A stretch of 64,000 bases of DNA from Calliopum simillimum (GCA_951812925.1 OX638368.1:80768909-80832908); one strand, 5' to 3'; shown: positions 54,201 to 63,794, counted from the stretch's first letter. Made by a program: numbers and translations. The notes: a model not told the origin generated them from the letters alone.

Positions 54201-55793
54201 ATGGAGAGAAGAAAACGTCAAAATCGTGAAACAGTGCCAACGCAGCAAGAGATTCGTTTCTATTCTTTTTGGATTTCGACGTAAGCTCAAGCCTGTGGAA
54301 ATATTTAGTGAATGCCAAATAGCATTTGAAGTTAATGCACCATCCCTCGTGACTATTTCAAAGTGGTTCCGAAGATTCCAGACAGGTCATTTTTCTGAGG
54401 AGGACGAACCTCGAGGAGGCTGCCCAAAATCTTCGACTGATTATGCAAGTGTAGCGCTGGTGAAGTCTAAAATTGACGAAGATTGACCCAGAAAATCATT
54501 GCTGAGGCTTGAATGCTATGGCTGTATCGCGAATATTAAAAAATGATCTTGGATACACCAAGAAATCTGCACGATGGGTTTCTAGAATTTTAAGTGATGC
54601 TCAAAAAGAGGCACGTGTGCGTTTTGCTAAGTATTTTCTTGAAAATTTCAAAAACGGAGAGTCTAACACTTTCAAGAAAATTGTAACAGGTGATGAGGGC
54701 GTTAGGAAATAACGCCCAAAAAAAAACAAAATAACGCCCAAAAATAAAATGACGTAATAACGCCCAAAATAAAAAACGAAATAACGCTCAAAAAATATGA
54801 AATAACGCCCAAAAACAACAACGAAATAACGCCCAAATTATTTTCATATAAATTTGGGCGATAATCATTTTGGAAATAACGCCCAAAAATTTGGGCTTTA
54901 TTTCGTTTTTTTGGGCATTATTTCGTTTTATTTTTAAAAAATGAAATAATGCCCAGAAACGAAATAACGCCCAAATTATTTTCATACAAATAAATTTTGG
55001 GCGTTATTTCCAAAATGATTATCGCCCAAATTTATATGAAAATAATTTGGGCGTTATTTCGTTTTTTATTTTGGGCGTTATTACGTCATTTTATTTTTTG
55101 GGCGTTATTTCGTTTTTTTTTGGGCGTTATTTCGTTTTTTTTTTTTTAAAAAGGAAATTACGCCCAAAAAAACGAAATAAAGCCCAAATTTTTGGGCGTT
55201 ATTTCCAAAATGATTATCGCCCAAATTTATAAGAAAATAATTTGGGCGTTATTTCGTTTTTTTTTTATTTGGGCGTTATTTCCTTGGGCGTTATTTCCTA
55301 ACGCCGGTGATGAGGCATGGTTTTACAAGTACGCCCCTGAAACCAAACAACAATAGATGGTATGGAGCCCAGAAGGTGCAAATCCACCTGTTAAAGCAAA
55401 GCAACAAAAGTCAGCAGCAAAAGTAATGTCAGTTTACTTCACCAGAGAGAAAGTTGTAGCTGCTATTCCTATGGAAAAAGGTCAGACTGTATACTGAAAC
55501 CTGGTTACCAAAAGTTTTCCAAAATTTATTGGGAAAACGCCAAAAAAGGAGCTACGCCGCTACTTTCTACATCACGATAATGCGCCAGCGCACACTGCTG
55601 AAAAAACGACAGATTTTATCGCGGGATTGTCTTTAACAGCAATGAGGAGATAATAAATGCGGTAAATGATGAAATTGTAAAACTGCAAAAAGTCGATTTT
55701 GATGACTGTTTCTTAAGATGGATTTATCGACTTCAAAAATGTATCAAAATTAATGGCGATTACGTTGAAAAAATACAAATAGATAAAGAATAA
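54201..55793 (+). pseudogene. mariner transposase, inactive
   Basis: Starts with ATGGAGAGAAG at 54201, then FRRKLKPVEIF, SLVTISKWFRRFQTGHFS, and a second part VSRILKNDLGYTKKSARWV. After a frameshift and a stop comes IVTGDE (first Asp), split by the nested element and resuming WFYKYAPETKQQ. Then SAAKVMFSVYF-like and HHDNAPAHTAEKT (second Asp). An internal deletion joins this to the C-terminal tail (EEIINAVNDEIVKLQKVDF...), removing the third Asp. Several stops, so a dead copy. Confidence 0.8.
54698..55305. mobile_element. 608-bp palindromic element made of ATAACGCCCAAA boxes, 9-bp duplication
   Basis: Ends GGCGTTAGGAAATAACGCCC and its complement. The 9-mer GGTGATGAG occurs directly outside both ends (54689-54697 and 55306-55314), and the mariner frame GDE-AWFYKY is restored when one copy and the element are removed. 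The interior consists of more than 25 copies of AACGCCCAAA or its complement, in both orientations, separated by A/T. A 9-bp duplication points to a MULE-type transposase. Non-coding. Confidence 0.88.
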
Positions 55794-55864
55794 AGTTAGG
55801 AATTTAAAAAAATTTTTATCCAGTTTTTTCAATTCTCATAAGCGAACTTTTGTTAGGCCCCTCG

Positions 55865-56462
55865 TATGCTTCTTTATGTCTGCATTGCACCATTAGTCCA
55901 CTGTTGATCGGTTTGACAGCACATATAACTAATTTATTTTCATATATTTTTTTCAATTTCAGCATATCATATTTGTTTGGATGACGTTTGACTATTCGTT
56001 TACTTTTTTCCATATATTGTGTTAAGATTATCATTATGGCGCTTAAATTCTTTTGACATCTCATCAAGTAATTCATTTTTCATTTGTTTAATTCGAACTT
56101 CTATGTTATGCGTTATTAAGGCATTAAAATTGGTTATTAAGTTATTTTTCATCTTTTCACAAATGCTTAATTTATAGATTCAAAAAAAGTCTTTTATTTC
56201 GGTGAATTCTGTTTTACTTCGTTCACATTTTTGCATCATATGTTTTATTTGCACAAATTTTGTGATTATATTTGATAGCGCACAATGATTGCAAAACCAT
56301 TTAAGATTAGTATTTTCAGTCATTGATTTAATCTCCGATCTATACATAAAGTTTACTGCATTTTAGGCAAATTAAACAGTCACATCTACCATTACACGAA
56401 ACTGCCTCGTCCAAACGACTAAGTTTTGCCGTACATTCTTTGCACTACGGCGATAGCATTTT
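55865..56462 (-). pseudogene. LINE ORF1 N-terminus with PHD-type finger
   Basis: Minus strand, several stops. About 56450-56290 gives a Cys/His pattern CKECTAKLSRLDEAVSCNGRCD..C..CSKLYV and WFCNHCA, matching the C4HC3 layout of a PHD finger. Downstream 56076-55865 reads KLKKIYENKLVICAVKP and GLMVQCRHKEAY, the middle part of ORF1, up to the mariner insertion. Confidence 0.6.
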
Positions 56463-56493
56463 GCCAAAGCCAGTTCACCAAATATAAAAGTTT

Positions 56494-56725
56494 TAATTTT
56501 TTTACCAAATCGATTGATTTTAATAACTTTTTTATTTACTGATTTTAATCTCTATCTGTTTTTTTACCAAATCGACTGATTTTAATAAATTTTTTATATA
56601 CTGATTTTAACCTCTATCTGTAGATACAGTTTCTATTATATTATATTACACGCCGAACAATTAAATTAGTATAATTTAAATATATTACACGCCGATCAAT
56701 TAAATTAGTATAATTTAAAAAATTT
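56494..56725. repeat. Two short tandem duplications
   Basis: A 62-bp unit with TTTACCAAATCGATTGATTT starts at about 56501 and again near 56563. A 39-bp unit with TTACACGCCGAACAATTAAA starts at 56645 and 56684. They may be 5' repeats of the LINE that reads leftward from here. Confidence 0.6.
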
Positions 56726-57147
56726 GTGGAGCTAAAAACACTTACTGTCAGCGTCAAAAGAAGTTGTACACGTTGTTCCTCTATGTTTGCAGTTAAATTA
56801 TACTCCTTTGCAATTCCCTTTTGTTTTACATTTTTTGTTTTTTTAATAATATATTTTCTCCTCTCTTAATGTACATAATAAAAACAACAACAATATTACA
56901 ATAACAAAAATTCATAGAACAAAAACAAAAACATCTTCATATTAATAGCGTCAAAAGAAATTGTACAACACGTGCACCAAATATTTTAAAGAATTTTAAC
57001 GGTAAAAAATTCCCGTTATTTTTAGTGATTTGACTTTTTATCATGTTGTAGGCAATATTAACTAATTATAATAATTATTAATTGACTTGACGTCGTGAGG
57101 ATCAGTTCAAATCTGAAGATTTTTGAGTAACGAAATTTATTTTCAAA

Positions 57148-58167
57148 ATGGGTAAACAAACCTCCCTGGATGTTCGCGAACTTGTGCTAAAATATTATAA
57201 AAAAGGAAAAACATTGCGTGAAATTGGTTTGATGATTGATAGAAGCCATAATACTGTAAAACATATAATTGATAATTACAAAAAGTTCGAAAATTTACAA
57301 AATCGTCCCAAATCTGGAAGACCCCGTAAACTAAATGCGACTCAAATACGATCCTTTGTGCGACGAGTGAAGCAAAATCCAACTGAAAGTGCTGTTAAAA
57401 TATCCGAGAACATTTCAGAACGCTCAGGTGTTAACGTTAGCTCCAGTACTATACGTAGAGCACTACATGCAAATGGACTACGTGGACGAGTTCCAAGAAG
57501 CAAACCTTTCATATCAAAAATCAATCAACAGCGACGTCTGAATTTTGCTAAAAAGTATCAAAATAAACCAAATTCATTCTGGAATAATGTGGTCTTTACT
57601 GACGAGAGCAAATTTGAAATTTTTGGTAAGAAAACACCAACTAAAATTTGGAGATGCAAAAATTCAGCATTTGCCCAACAAAATGTAATATCTACCGTCA
57701 AGCATGGTGGTGGTTCGGTCATGGTATGGGGGTGTATGGCAGCCAGTGGTGTAGGTAACTTGGTTTTCATAGAGAGCACTATGAATAAAACAGATTACCT
57801 CACCATTTTGAAAGATAATTTGCAACCTAGTGTCGAGAAATTGGGCTTGGATCAAACTTGGGTCTTTCAACAAGACAATGATCCTAAGCACACTGCTAAA
57901 ATAGTAAAGGAATGGCTGCTATATCATACCCCAAAACAGCTGGATCATCCCGCCCAGTCACCCGACCTTAACGCTATCGAGCATTTGTGGGAGCATCTGG
58001 ACCGTCAGATTAGAAAAAGAACGATTACCAGCAAAGACTCTCTAAAATCAGTGATAATGGAGGAATGGCAAAAAATCTCTTCCGATGTAACCCGAAACCT
58101 AGTGGAATCGATGCCCAGAAGATTGCAAGCTGTAATCAACGCAAATGGAAAGCAAACAAAATACTAA
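57148..58167 (+). CDS. Tc1-type transposase, full length
   Basis: 339 codons, a usual length for Tc1 transposases. Paired-like DNA-binding domain: first helix-turn-helix with GKTLREIGLMIDRSHNTVKH, GRP linker (RPKSGRPRKL, an AT-hook-like GRPR), second helix-turn-helix with VNVSSSTIRRALHANGL. Catalytic DD34E: FTDESKFEIFG (D), WVFQQDNDPKHT (D) and SPDLNAIEHLWEHLDR (E), with 34 residues between the second Asp and Glu. Also the glycine-rich KHGGGSVMVWGCM box and the C-terminal LVESMPRRLQAVI. No stop or frameshift. Whether the foldback in the right end blocks movement cannot be told from sequence. Confidence 0.95.
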   Translation: MGKQTSLDVRELVLKYYKKGKTLREIGLMIDRSHNTVKHIIDNYKKFENLQNRPKSGRPRKLNATQIRSFVRRVKQNPTESAVKISENISERSGVNVSSSTIRRALHANGLRGRVPRSKPFISKINQQRRLNFAKKYQNKPNSFWNNVVFTDESKFEIFGKKTPTKIWRCKNSAFAQQNVISTVKHGGGSVMVWGCMAASGVGNLVFIESTMNKTDYLTILKDNLQPSVEKLGLDQTWVFQQDNDPKHTAKIVKEWLLYHTPKQLDHPAQSPDLNAIEHLWEHLDRQIRKRTITSKDSLKSVIMEEWQKISSDVTRNLVESMPRRLQAVINANGKQTKY

Positions 58168-58318
58168 CCTCTTTAAAATTCTTTGAAATAATTTTTTTAT
58201 ACTTACTGTACAATTTCTTTTGACGCTGTGAATTTGAAGTATTTTAAGTTGTTGTTCTATAATTTTTTTTATTGTTAAATTTTTGTTTTTTTTTTATAAA
58301 ATGAAAGAATATACAATA

Positions 58319-59775
58319 CACGTCCGCGCGAAATGCGTTTTCTATAGGATTTTGATGAGAGGTATCTCATTTTCTTCAGAAACTTACGCTGATGTCAAAT
58401 TTGAAAGAATTTTTGAAATCCCAACGACAGTTTTTTTTTTAAGTCGGGTAAAGTGATTTTTCAGTACAAAATTTTTGACCATATTTTTTTAAAGACCAAT
58501 ATTTTGAAAACAGAGGCCTAAGAAAAAAATGTAAACCGCAAACTTTATTCCACAGATTTTTCCCTATCATTTGATATTAAGAACATAAAAATGTAACTAC
58601 CGTAGAAAAAGTTATAATCTTTTGAAAATGACAGTGTTTTTTTGGTAGTTTGCACACTAAAATCTATATATCCCAGGTAGGAAAAAATTTAAATCGAACT
58701 GTTGTGAACTAAGAAAAAAGGTTTCAAATTACTCCTGAGCACTTACTAAATAAGACAAAAAAGTTTTGAAAAAAAGCACAACAAAACAAAACACAAATAG
58801 TCATTTTCGATGTTTTTATTAGAGGTGAATTTGAATCTGGTCCCAGAACTGCTTTATCACGTATAGTTTTTGAGATATTGTAACCTAAATTATAAAAAAC
58901 ACGATTTTTAAATTTTTTTAAAATTGTTTATTAACAACATCAAAATTAAACTAGATACCCTAGGTCAAACATGCATGGTGAAAGAGGTGAAAGAGTTTCT
59001 TATATCTTTCCTTAGGGTTTAGTCTAGCTCCATTCCTATTTTTATAAAGATCAGTGGAAAAGTTTAGCCGTGCAGCGTTATTTCCCGCTAGAGGCTGCGC
59101 TTCGTGCGTCGTTTATATCAACTCAAAAATCGAGTTTTTGATATTTTAGGTTTCAATATTTCAAAAACTACGTGATAAAGCAGTTCTGGGACCAGAATCA
59201 AATTCACCTCTAATAAAAACATCGAAAATGACTATTTGTGTTTTGTTTTGTTGTGTTTTTTAACAAATGTACCGTTTTTCGACCTTTTTCAAACAGTAGT
59301 CGATGAACTTTTTTTCAAAACTTTTTTGTCTTATTTAGTAAGTGCTCAGGAGTAATTTGAAACCTTTTTTTTAGTTCACAACAGTTCGATTTAAATTTTT
59401 TCCTACCTGGGATATATAGATTTTAGTGTGCAAACGACCAAAAAAACACTGTCATTTTCAAAATATTATAACTTTTTCTACGGTAGTTACATTTTTATGT
59501 TCTTAATATCAAATGATAGGGAAAAATCTGTGGAAAAAAGTTTGCGGTTTACATTTTTTTCCTAGGCCTCTGTTTTCAAAATGTTGGTCTTTTAAAAAAA
59601 ATGGTCAAAAATTTTGTACTAAAAAATCACTTTACCCGACTTAAAAAAAAAACTGTCGTTGGGATTTCAAAAATTCTTTCAAATTTGACATCAGCGTAAG
59701 TTCCTGAAGAAAATGAGATACCTCATATCAAAATCCTATAGAAAAAAGTTTTTTGCCTTAAATCGCGCGGATGTG
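58319..59775. mobile_element. 1.46-kb foldback element in the Tc1 right end
   Basis: Starts CACGTCCGCGCGA and ends with a matching inverted TCGCGCGGATGTG. Arms of about 600 bp mirror each other (CCTATAGAAAACGC..., GACATCAGCGTAAGTTTCTG, CAGTTCGATTTAAATTTTTT). The centre, about 58960-59110, holds GGTGAAAGAGGTGAAAGAGT. CAATA flanks both sides (58314-58318 and 59776-59780). Non-coding. Confidence 0.82.
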
Positions 59776-60010
59776 CAATATATTTTTCAAAAAACATAAT
59801 ATGTTGAATAAAATGATAAAGCAAACTAGTAAAATAAAGACAAAAACATAACATATTAACGTGTACAATTTCTTTTGACGCTGACAGTATGTCTATTCTT
59901 ATTTCTATTTGGGTTGTAACTTCCATATCAGGTTTTAGGTTTGATGTATACATAGTAACATTTCTGTAGTAAAAAAGTTATGATTTGTTTTTTTCTTTTT
60001 ATATTTTTAG

Positions 60011-60171
60011 GTATTTGTCCAGCAGAATGGAATCGACCTCGAAAGCGATTATGTGTTGTACTTATAACGGAAAATACTGAAGACCATAACTTCGCACGAA
60101 GTGCTTTGCGCAATATAGCCCTACATAGTGTATATAACCCGGAAAGAGTTCGATTCGCTTATATTTTTAAG
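60011..60171 (+). CDS. DNAJC16: DNAJC16-like protein, internal exon 2 in window
   Basis: Acceptor TTTTTCTTTTTATATTTTTAG ends at 60010 and donor GTAATT starts at 60172. The 161-bp exon adds two bases (completing Gly with the previous exon) and 53 codons. It encodes ICPAEWNRPRKRLCVVLITE and ALRNIALHSVYNPERVRFAY to IFK, matching the DNAJC16 stretch with CPxxxxxRxRKxCVVLxT and VRFxxVY (family knowledge). The distal Tc1 end lies only 123 bp upstream of this exon. Confidence 0.88.
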
Positions 60172-60715
60172 GTAATTATTAATTTGGTTTAAATTTTGAC
60201 TAATTTTTAAAAATGTTTTTAAAACATATGCATTTATTTATTTATTAAAATTTCGTTTACTTATATATTTCCTCTCATAAACTACAATTAATTTCATAAT
60301 TATTTCTGTACAAAAATGGCAAAACTAGGTATCGCATGTTTTCATAATTTTTCATGAGAGCAAATTTTAAGTTGATATGAAAAAATCAAAATATCCGGTT
60401 TTTCAAGTTGTTTTTCTAAGGAACTACAAGTCCTAGCTCAAATCTGGTTTTGCCAGCATGTAAATCTCACCGAGAACTATATAACTTACTTTCACAAAAA
60501 ATGCTCGATAACTAGTTATGCTATCTTTGCACAAATTTATGGTTATAAACGGTTACACGAGATCCCAGGGTACCCATTTCTTATATGAGAAATAAGACGA
60601 AAACGGGTGTGAGAAACATTTCCGTTTGTCTATGGAAATGGAAACTGGAATTGGAACATTTCTATATGAAACGGCGAAGATCCCGATTATGAATTAATCT
60701 TTCAGGGCTGCAAGC
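60172..60715. other. Start of 3.0-kb phase-0 intron, unassigned
   Basis: No gene. ATTATGAATTAATCTTTCAGGG at about 60685 nearly repeats a stretch at about 10439, just before tandem array A. GGAAATGGAAACTGGAATTGG at about 60636 is simple-sequence-like. Confidence 0.4.
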
Positions 60716-61357
60716 TTTTTTATGCCCTACACCCAGGGTATATTCATTTTGTCCTTATGTTCGTAACGCAGAGTAGGAGGCGTGGCAGATATAGAAAAGT
60801 ATATATATTCTTGATCAGCGTCACCTCCTGAGTCGATATAGCCATGTCCATTAGGCATGCGGTTATTTTATGATTTTCTGATTTTTGTTGACGCCACCCC
60901 CTGAAATCTTTCCATTGGCCATAAGAACAAACACTATGAAGTTTCGCGGCAATCGGATAACGATAACCCGGCCCTCAAGAGAGGTAAAGTAGAGGTTTCA
61001 GGCAAAAAATAATGCATTTTTTTATTTTATTTTAACTTAATAGTGGGAGTAGGTCATACATTTGAACAATGTAGGTGCAGCCTGGGGGTGGTGGGGATCG
61101 ATTTTATAAAAATGTCATGAAAATGAAGGCTTATATTGGAGCGACCCTAGGGAGTGGATCTTATGGGGGTTGGTCGCACATTTTATGCCTGTAAGTGCAA
61201 CTGATTGGCATCTAAGAGCTTTTTTTCGAGTTTTAACGCCCGAAACTCGAACTTTGACGCAAATCTGACAAGGGTTAGACCCACCCCACCCTCCAAATTC
61301 GGGCTCACTCACTTTTTCATCGAACCTCACAGAAAAAACCACCGCAGGGTATAAAAA
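60716..61357. repeat. Dispersed fly repeat, related copy 3
   Basis: The left end TTTTTATGCCCTACACCCAG continues through the same core as copies 1 and 2 (TATATATTCTTGATCAGCGT, GAGTCGAT, GCCATGTCC) to 60850, then the sequence differs. A matching inverted end GCAGGGTATAAAAA at about 61343-61356 suggests a family member with another interior. Non-coding. Confidence 0.7.
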
Positions 61358-62288
61358 TCGAAATATCGTTATTAAGCCCATAGCTAATATCCATTTGAAG
61401 CCCCAATTTTATCTTTCATTAACAAGTAAATTTTCACTTTTAAAAATTTTCATGAATTTTACTTTATTAGTTACAATTGGTTTTAGAATGAAAAGATAAC
61501 GTAAGAATGGAACTAATACAGCATCTAACTCAATTTTTTTGGAAAATGGACTTAGGCCACTTTCAAAATAACCGGCTCACATATTGTTTTTTTAGCCAAA
61601 ATACGCAAAAGAACATATTTTCGAAATTTCACCACACTGAAAAACTTTAAAATCACGTTTTGGATAAAATTTGTTGTCCCAAAACTATAAAAAAATAACA
61701 CAAGGTACAGATTAACCCATTATATCCTGTTTTTGTGGGGTCTATTTTACCCCTTATCCCAAAAAACTATAAAAAAATTCGTAAAGTACGATCTTACGAT
61801 CCGCGGCAGTCAACGATTAATTTTTTTTTAAAAATCCCTATATAACTTTCCATATCACCCCCACTTTTAATAAATGAGAAGATGTAATCAACGACATCTC
61901 AGGAGTTGGGCGTGTCCTTGTTCCGATCACGCCCATTTATCGCAAATCGATAAATGCTACCAATAGTATCTAAGATATCGAATTCTATTACTTTACCTTA
62001 AATAGTTTGGCTGTTATTAATTTATGACACAAAATGGGTAAAATTTTCTCAGTCAAATGAGTGCCGCGCCAAATTTCAAACAATCGAAAATTTTAGCTAG
62101 CAAACTATACAAGCTATTTTAATGAAATTTGGTAGGTATAATGGTGCCGAACATAAATACGATACACTGGGCGAAGTGATCATAATCAGATAAATGACAC
62201 GCCTACTTTTCAAATAAAAGTTTTATTTCCTTCAGGAGTACTGAGTTGCACACGTTTTTTTTTTTTTTTTGCTAATGTCTTATAACAG
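61358..62288. other. Unassigned intron sequence
   Basis: No gene is supported. Contains GGGCGTGTCCTTGTTCCGATC near 61908, reminiscent of the GC-rich phrases of the dispersed repeats, and CCAATAGTATCTAAGATATC. Probably old repeat. Confidence 0.35.
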
Positions 62289-62640
62289 CATATCGCTCAT
62301 TTACTACAATACAAGAACTTCATAACTCGAATAGCGCGAATTTTGTAATTGTGTAATTTTATTTTAATATTAATAAATTCTATGGTCACCGATTGAGAAC
62401 AGAATAACAGAATAATTGAAAATTTTAAACGTATTTTCTGCAGGATCAAAAAACGCGATTTTTGAGTTAATGATGCAGAATCATTTGTTACATTATGCTT
62501 CATATTGTGTGAAAATTTCATAATAATATCTGTGACCGTACTGAAACCGAAATAACTTGTTCAATTGAAAACTTTAAACGTATTTTCTGCAAAATCGAGT
62601 TTTTTGAGCTGTGACGCTCTTGTAGTAAATGAGCGATATG
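62289..62640. repeat. Small inverted-repeat element
   Basis: CATATCGCTCATTTACTACA at 62289 and its complement TGTAGTAAATGAGCGATATG at 62621 form 20-bp ends about 350 bp apart. Inside, AAACGTATTTTCTGCA...CAAAAAACGCGATTTTTGAG is present twice about 150 bp apart in direct orientation. Confidence 0.7.
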
Positions 62641-63196
62641 AATGTGCATCGCGCACGCCTCTGATTCGCACAACATGTTTTTTTGGTGCCCCAGATTGTT
62701 CATAGCTAGCCTTGTAGACGAAGGGACGTTGCACCTCCAATATGGAAATTTAGAATTTAGAAATTTTTACATCGATGTATGCTGTTCTACCAAACACAGG
62801 GCAATCTAACGTTTGCCGAGTCAGATAACGTATACATACTATATCGATACATCCAACGTAAAAGTTTGTAACTCAAGTTACCAACTTTTTGCGGGACAAT
62901 GATTTTCGAAATCTGCGTATTAGACTCTATCTTGTGTCAAATTTTGGTACCTATAGTTTGAAATTTGAAGGGCTGGGAGCAATTTTTGAAGTTACAACAT
63001 AAGTATATATTAGTGAGGTCTCCATGCAAAAACTTGGCAACTTAAGTTGATAACTCAAAATGAAAATAAATTTATTTATTTAATTTATTATAACAAAACT
63101 GTTTCCAATATATATAGTGGAATAAAAATCAATTGTTCATAAGTGATTGTAACTGTATATTAATAAAATATTTTTTGTCTCTTATTAATGTTCAAG
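62641..63196. other. Intron end before the third exon
   Basis: No gene or clear repeat. The sequence before the acceptor reads TTTTTTGTCTCTTATTAATGTTCAAG. Confidence 0.4.
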
Positions 63197-63451
63197 GACA
63201 AACAAATAGATTTCATTAATGCGATTTCAAAAGGCTCCAACGAAGAAAAATTATTGCACATAGTTATAATTTGGCGGAGAGATACATCACACATTAAATA
63301 TGAATGGGTAAATGGAGCAGATTTAGACATTGAGAAAACACCACCAGAAACAAGAGATCAATTTTTAAATTCTACAAAACATAAACTAGACAATGCTCTC
63401 CATAAATTATTAAGAACTTCTGAAGCACTAAGCTATGAAGCTTTTGTAAAG
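63197..63451 (+). CDS. DNAJC16: DNAJC16-like protein, internal exon 3 in window
   Basis: Acceptor TTCAAG ends at 63196 and donor GTAAGC starts at 63452. Exactly 85 codons, phase 0 at both ends, so it joins exon 2 as ...AYIFK-DKQIDF.... It encodes KQIDFINAISKGSNEEKLL, HIVIIWRRDTSHIKYEWVNG and HKLDNALHKLLRTSEALSYE. The DRQQEF-like start and ILERRN-like IIWRRD follow the DNAJC16 order (family knowledge). The downstream transmembrane and C-terminal parts are beyond the window. Confidence 0.88.
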
Positions 63452-63535
63452 GTAAGCTTAAGTCATTTGAATAATTTTGTAGAGGTTTAATGGCCAGTTA
63501 TTTTTAATTGCAATCAAAATATTTCATTCAATTTT

Positions 63536-63581
63536 GTATCGCAACGTTTCGTCACTTTTTTGGCAACTTCTTCAGGCGATC
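63536..63581 (-). ncRNA. Hammerhead-like motif with intact core (Penelope-type)
   Basis: Minus strand: helix I strand ATCGC, CTGAAGA, a hairpin GTTGC-CAAAAAA-GTGAC (two G-T wobbles), GAAAC, GTT, then helix I partner GCGAT. CUGANGA and GAAAC are both present and helix III is reduced to AC/GU, as in the minimal hammerheads of Penelope-like elements. One extra A lies between CTGAAGA and helix II. It is better preserved than the one at 10175-10217. No Penelope protein is visible in the window. Confidence 0.55.
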
Positions 63582-63794
63582 GTTTATTTGCTTTAAAAAA
63601 CACAGAATTTTTTTAACAAACACACGGTGGTTTTTAAAAAATTTTAACTCTTTGAAAAACCACCCGCGATTTTTTTAAGGGATAATGTTGGGGGACCCCT
63701 CTAGTATCAAAATCCGCAAACTGCGAAATCGAACGTACAGCCGTTTTTTTTTTCGACATTTTAGTTTTTTTAACGATTTTTGAGTGTCTCGGTG

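Larger units (their letters stand above)
54073..55864 (+). mobile_element. Decayed mariner element carrying a nested palindromic element
   Basis: TIRs TCGGAGGGCCTAACAAAAGT at the left and, inverted, CGAGGGGCCTAACAAAAGTT at the right. TA follows on the right (55865-55866); the left is CA, so worn. The transposase pseudogene lies inside. The 608-bp element at 54698-55305 is inserted in its GDE motif. The mariner interrupts the LINE ORF1. Confidence 0.8.
52593..56462 (-). mobile_element. CR1-like LINE with PHD-finger ORF1, broken by three insertions
   Basis: On the minus strand, pieces in order: 56462-55865 (ORF1 start with PHD-type finger), 54072-53518 (ORF1 with zinc knuckles) and 52925-52593 (ORF2 endonuclease start). 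They are separated by a mariner (54073-55864) and twin MITEs (52926-53517), and cut off by the CCCGGGA element. Each junction carries TA or near-TA, and coding resumes across it. A PHD finger in ORF1 is known from CR1/L2-type LINEs. Confidence 0.7.
56745..59887 (+). mobile_element. Tc1-type transposon with IR/DR ends and intact transposase
   Basis: Outer ends CTGTCAGCGTCAAAAGAAGT and its complement, flanked by TA (56743-56744 and 59888-59889). A second copy of AGCGTCAAAAGAAATTGTAC lies 197 bp inside the left end (56947) and another about 193 bp inside the right end (58208-58230, after subtracting an insertion). This is the IR/DR arrangement known from Minos, Tc3-like and Sleeping Beauty-type elements. 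A 1,457-bp foldback (58319-59775) sits in the right IR. Without it the element is about 1.68 kb. Confidence 0.92.
18695..60010 (+). other. 41.3-kb phase-1 intron of the DNAJC16-like gene
   Basis: Donor GTAAGT at 18695 and acceptor TTTTTAG ending at 60010. The first exon ends GAG-G and the second starts GT-ATT, so joining gives GAG GGT ATT in frame. Nearly the whole interval can be assigned to nested transposable elements. Intron size and content fit a gene in or near heterochromatin. Confidence 0.85.

Noticed and set aside
63188..63196. ATG at 63188 as a translation start
   Set aside because: It lies upstream of the acceptor TTCAAG. The phase-0 junction at 63197 continues exon 2 exactly.
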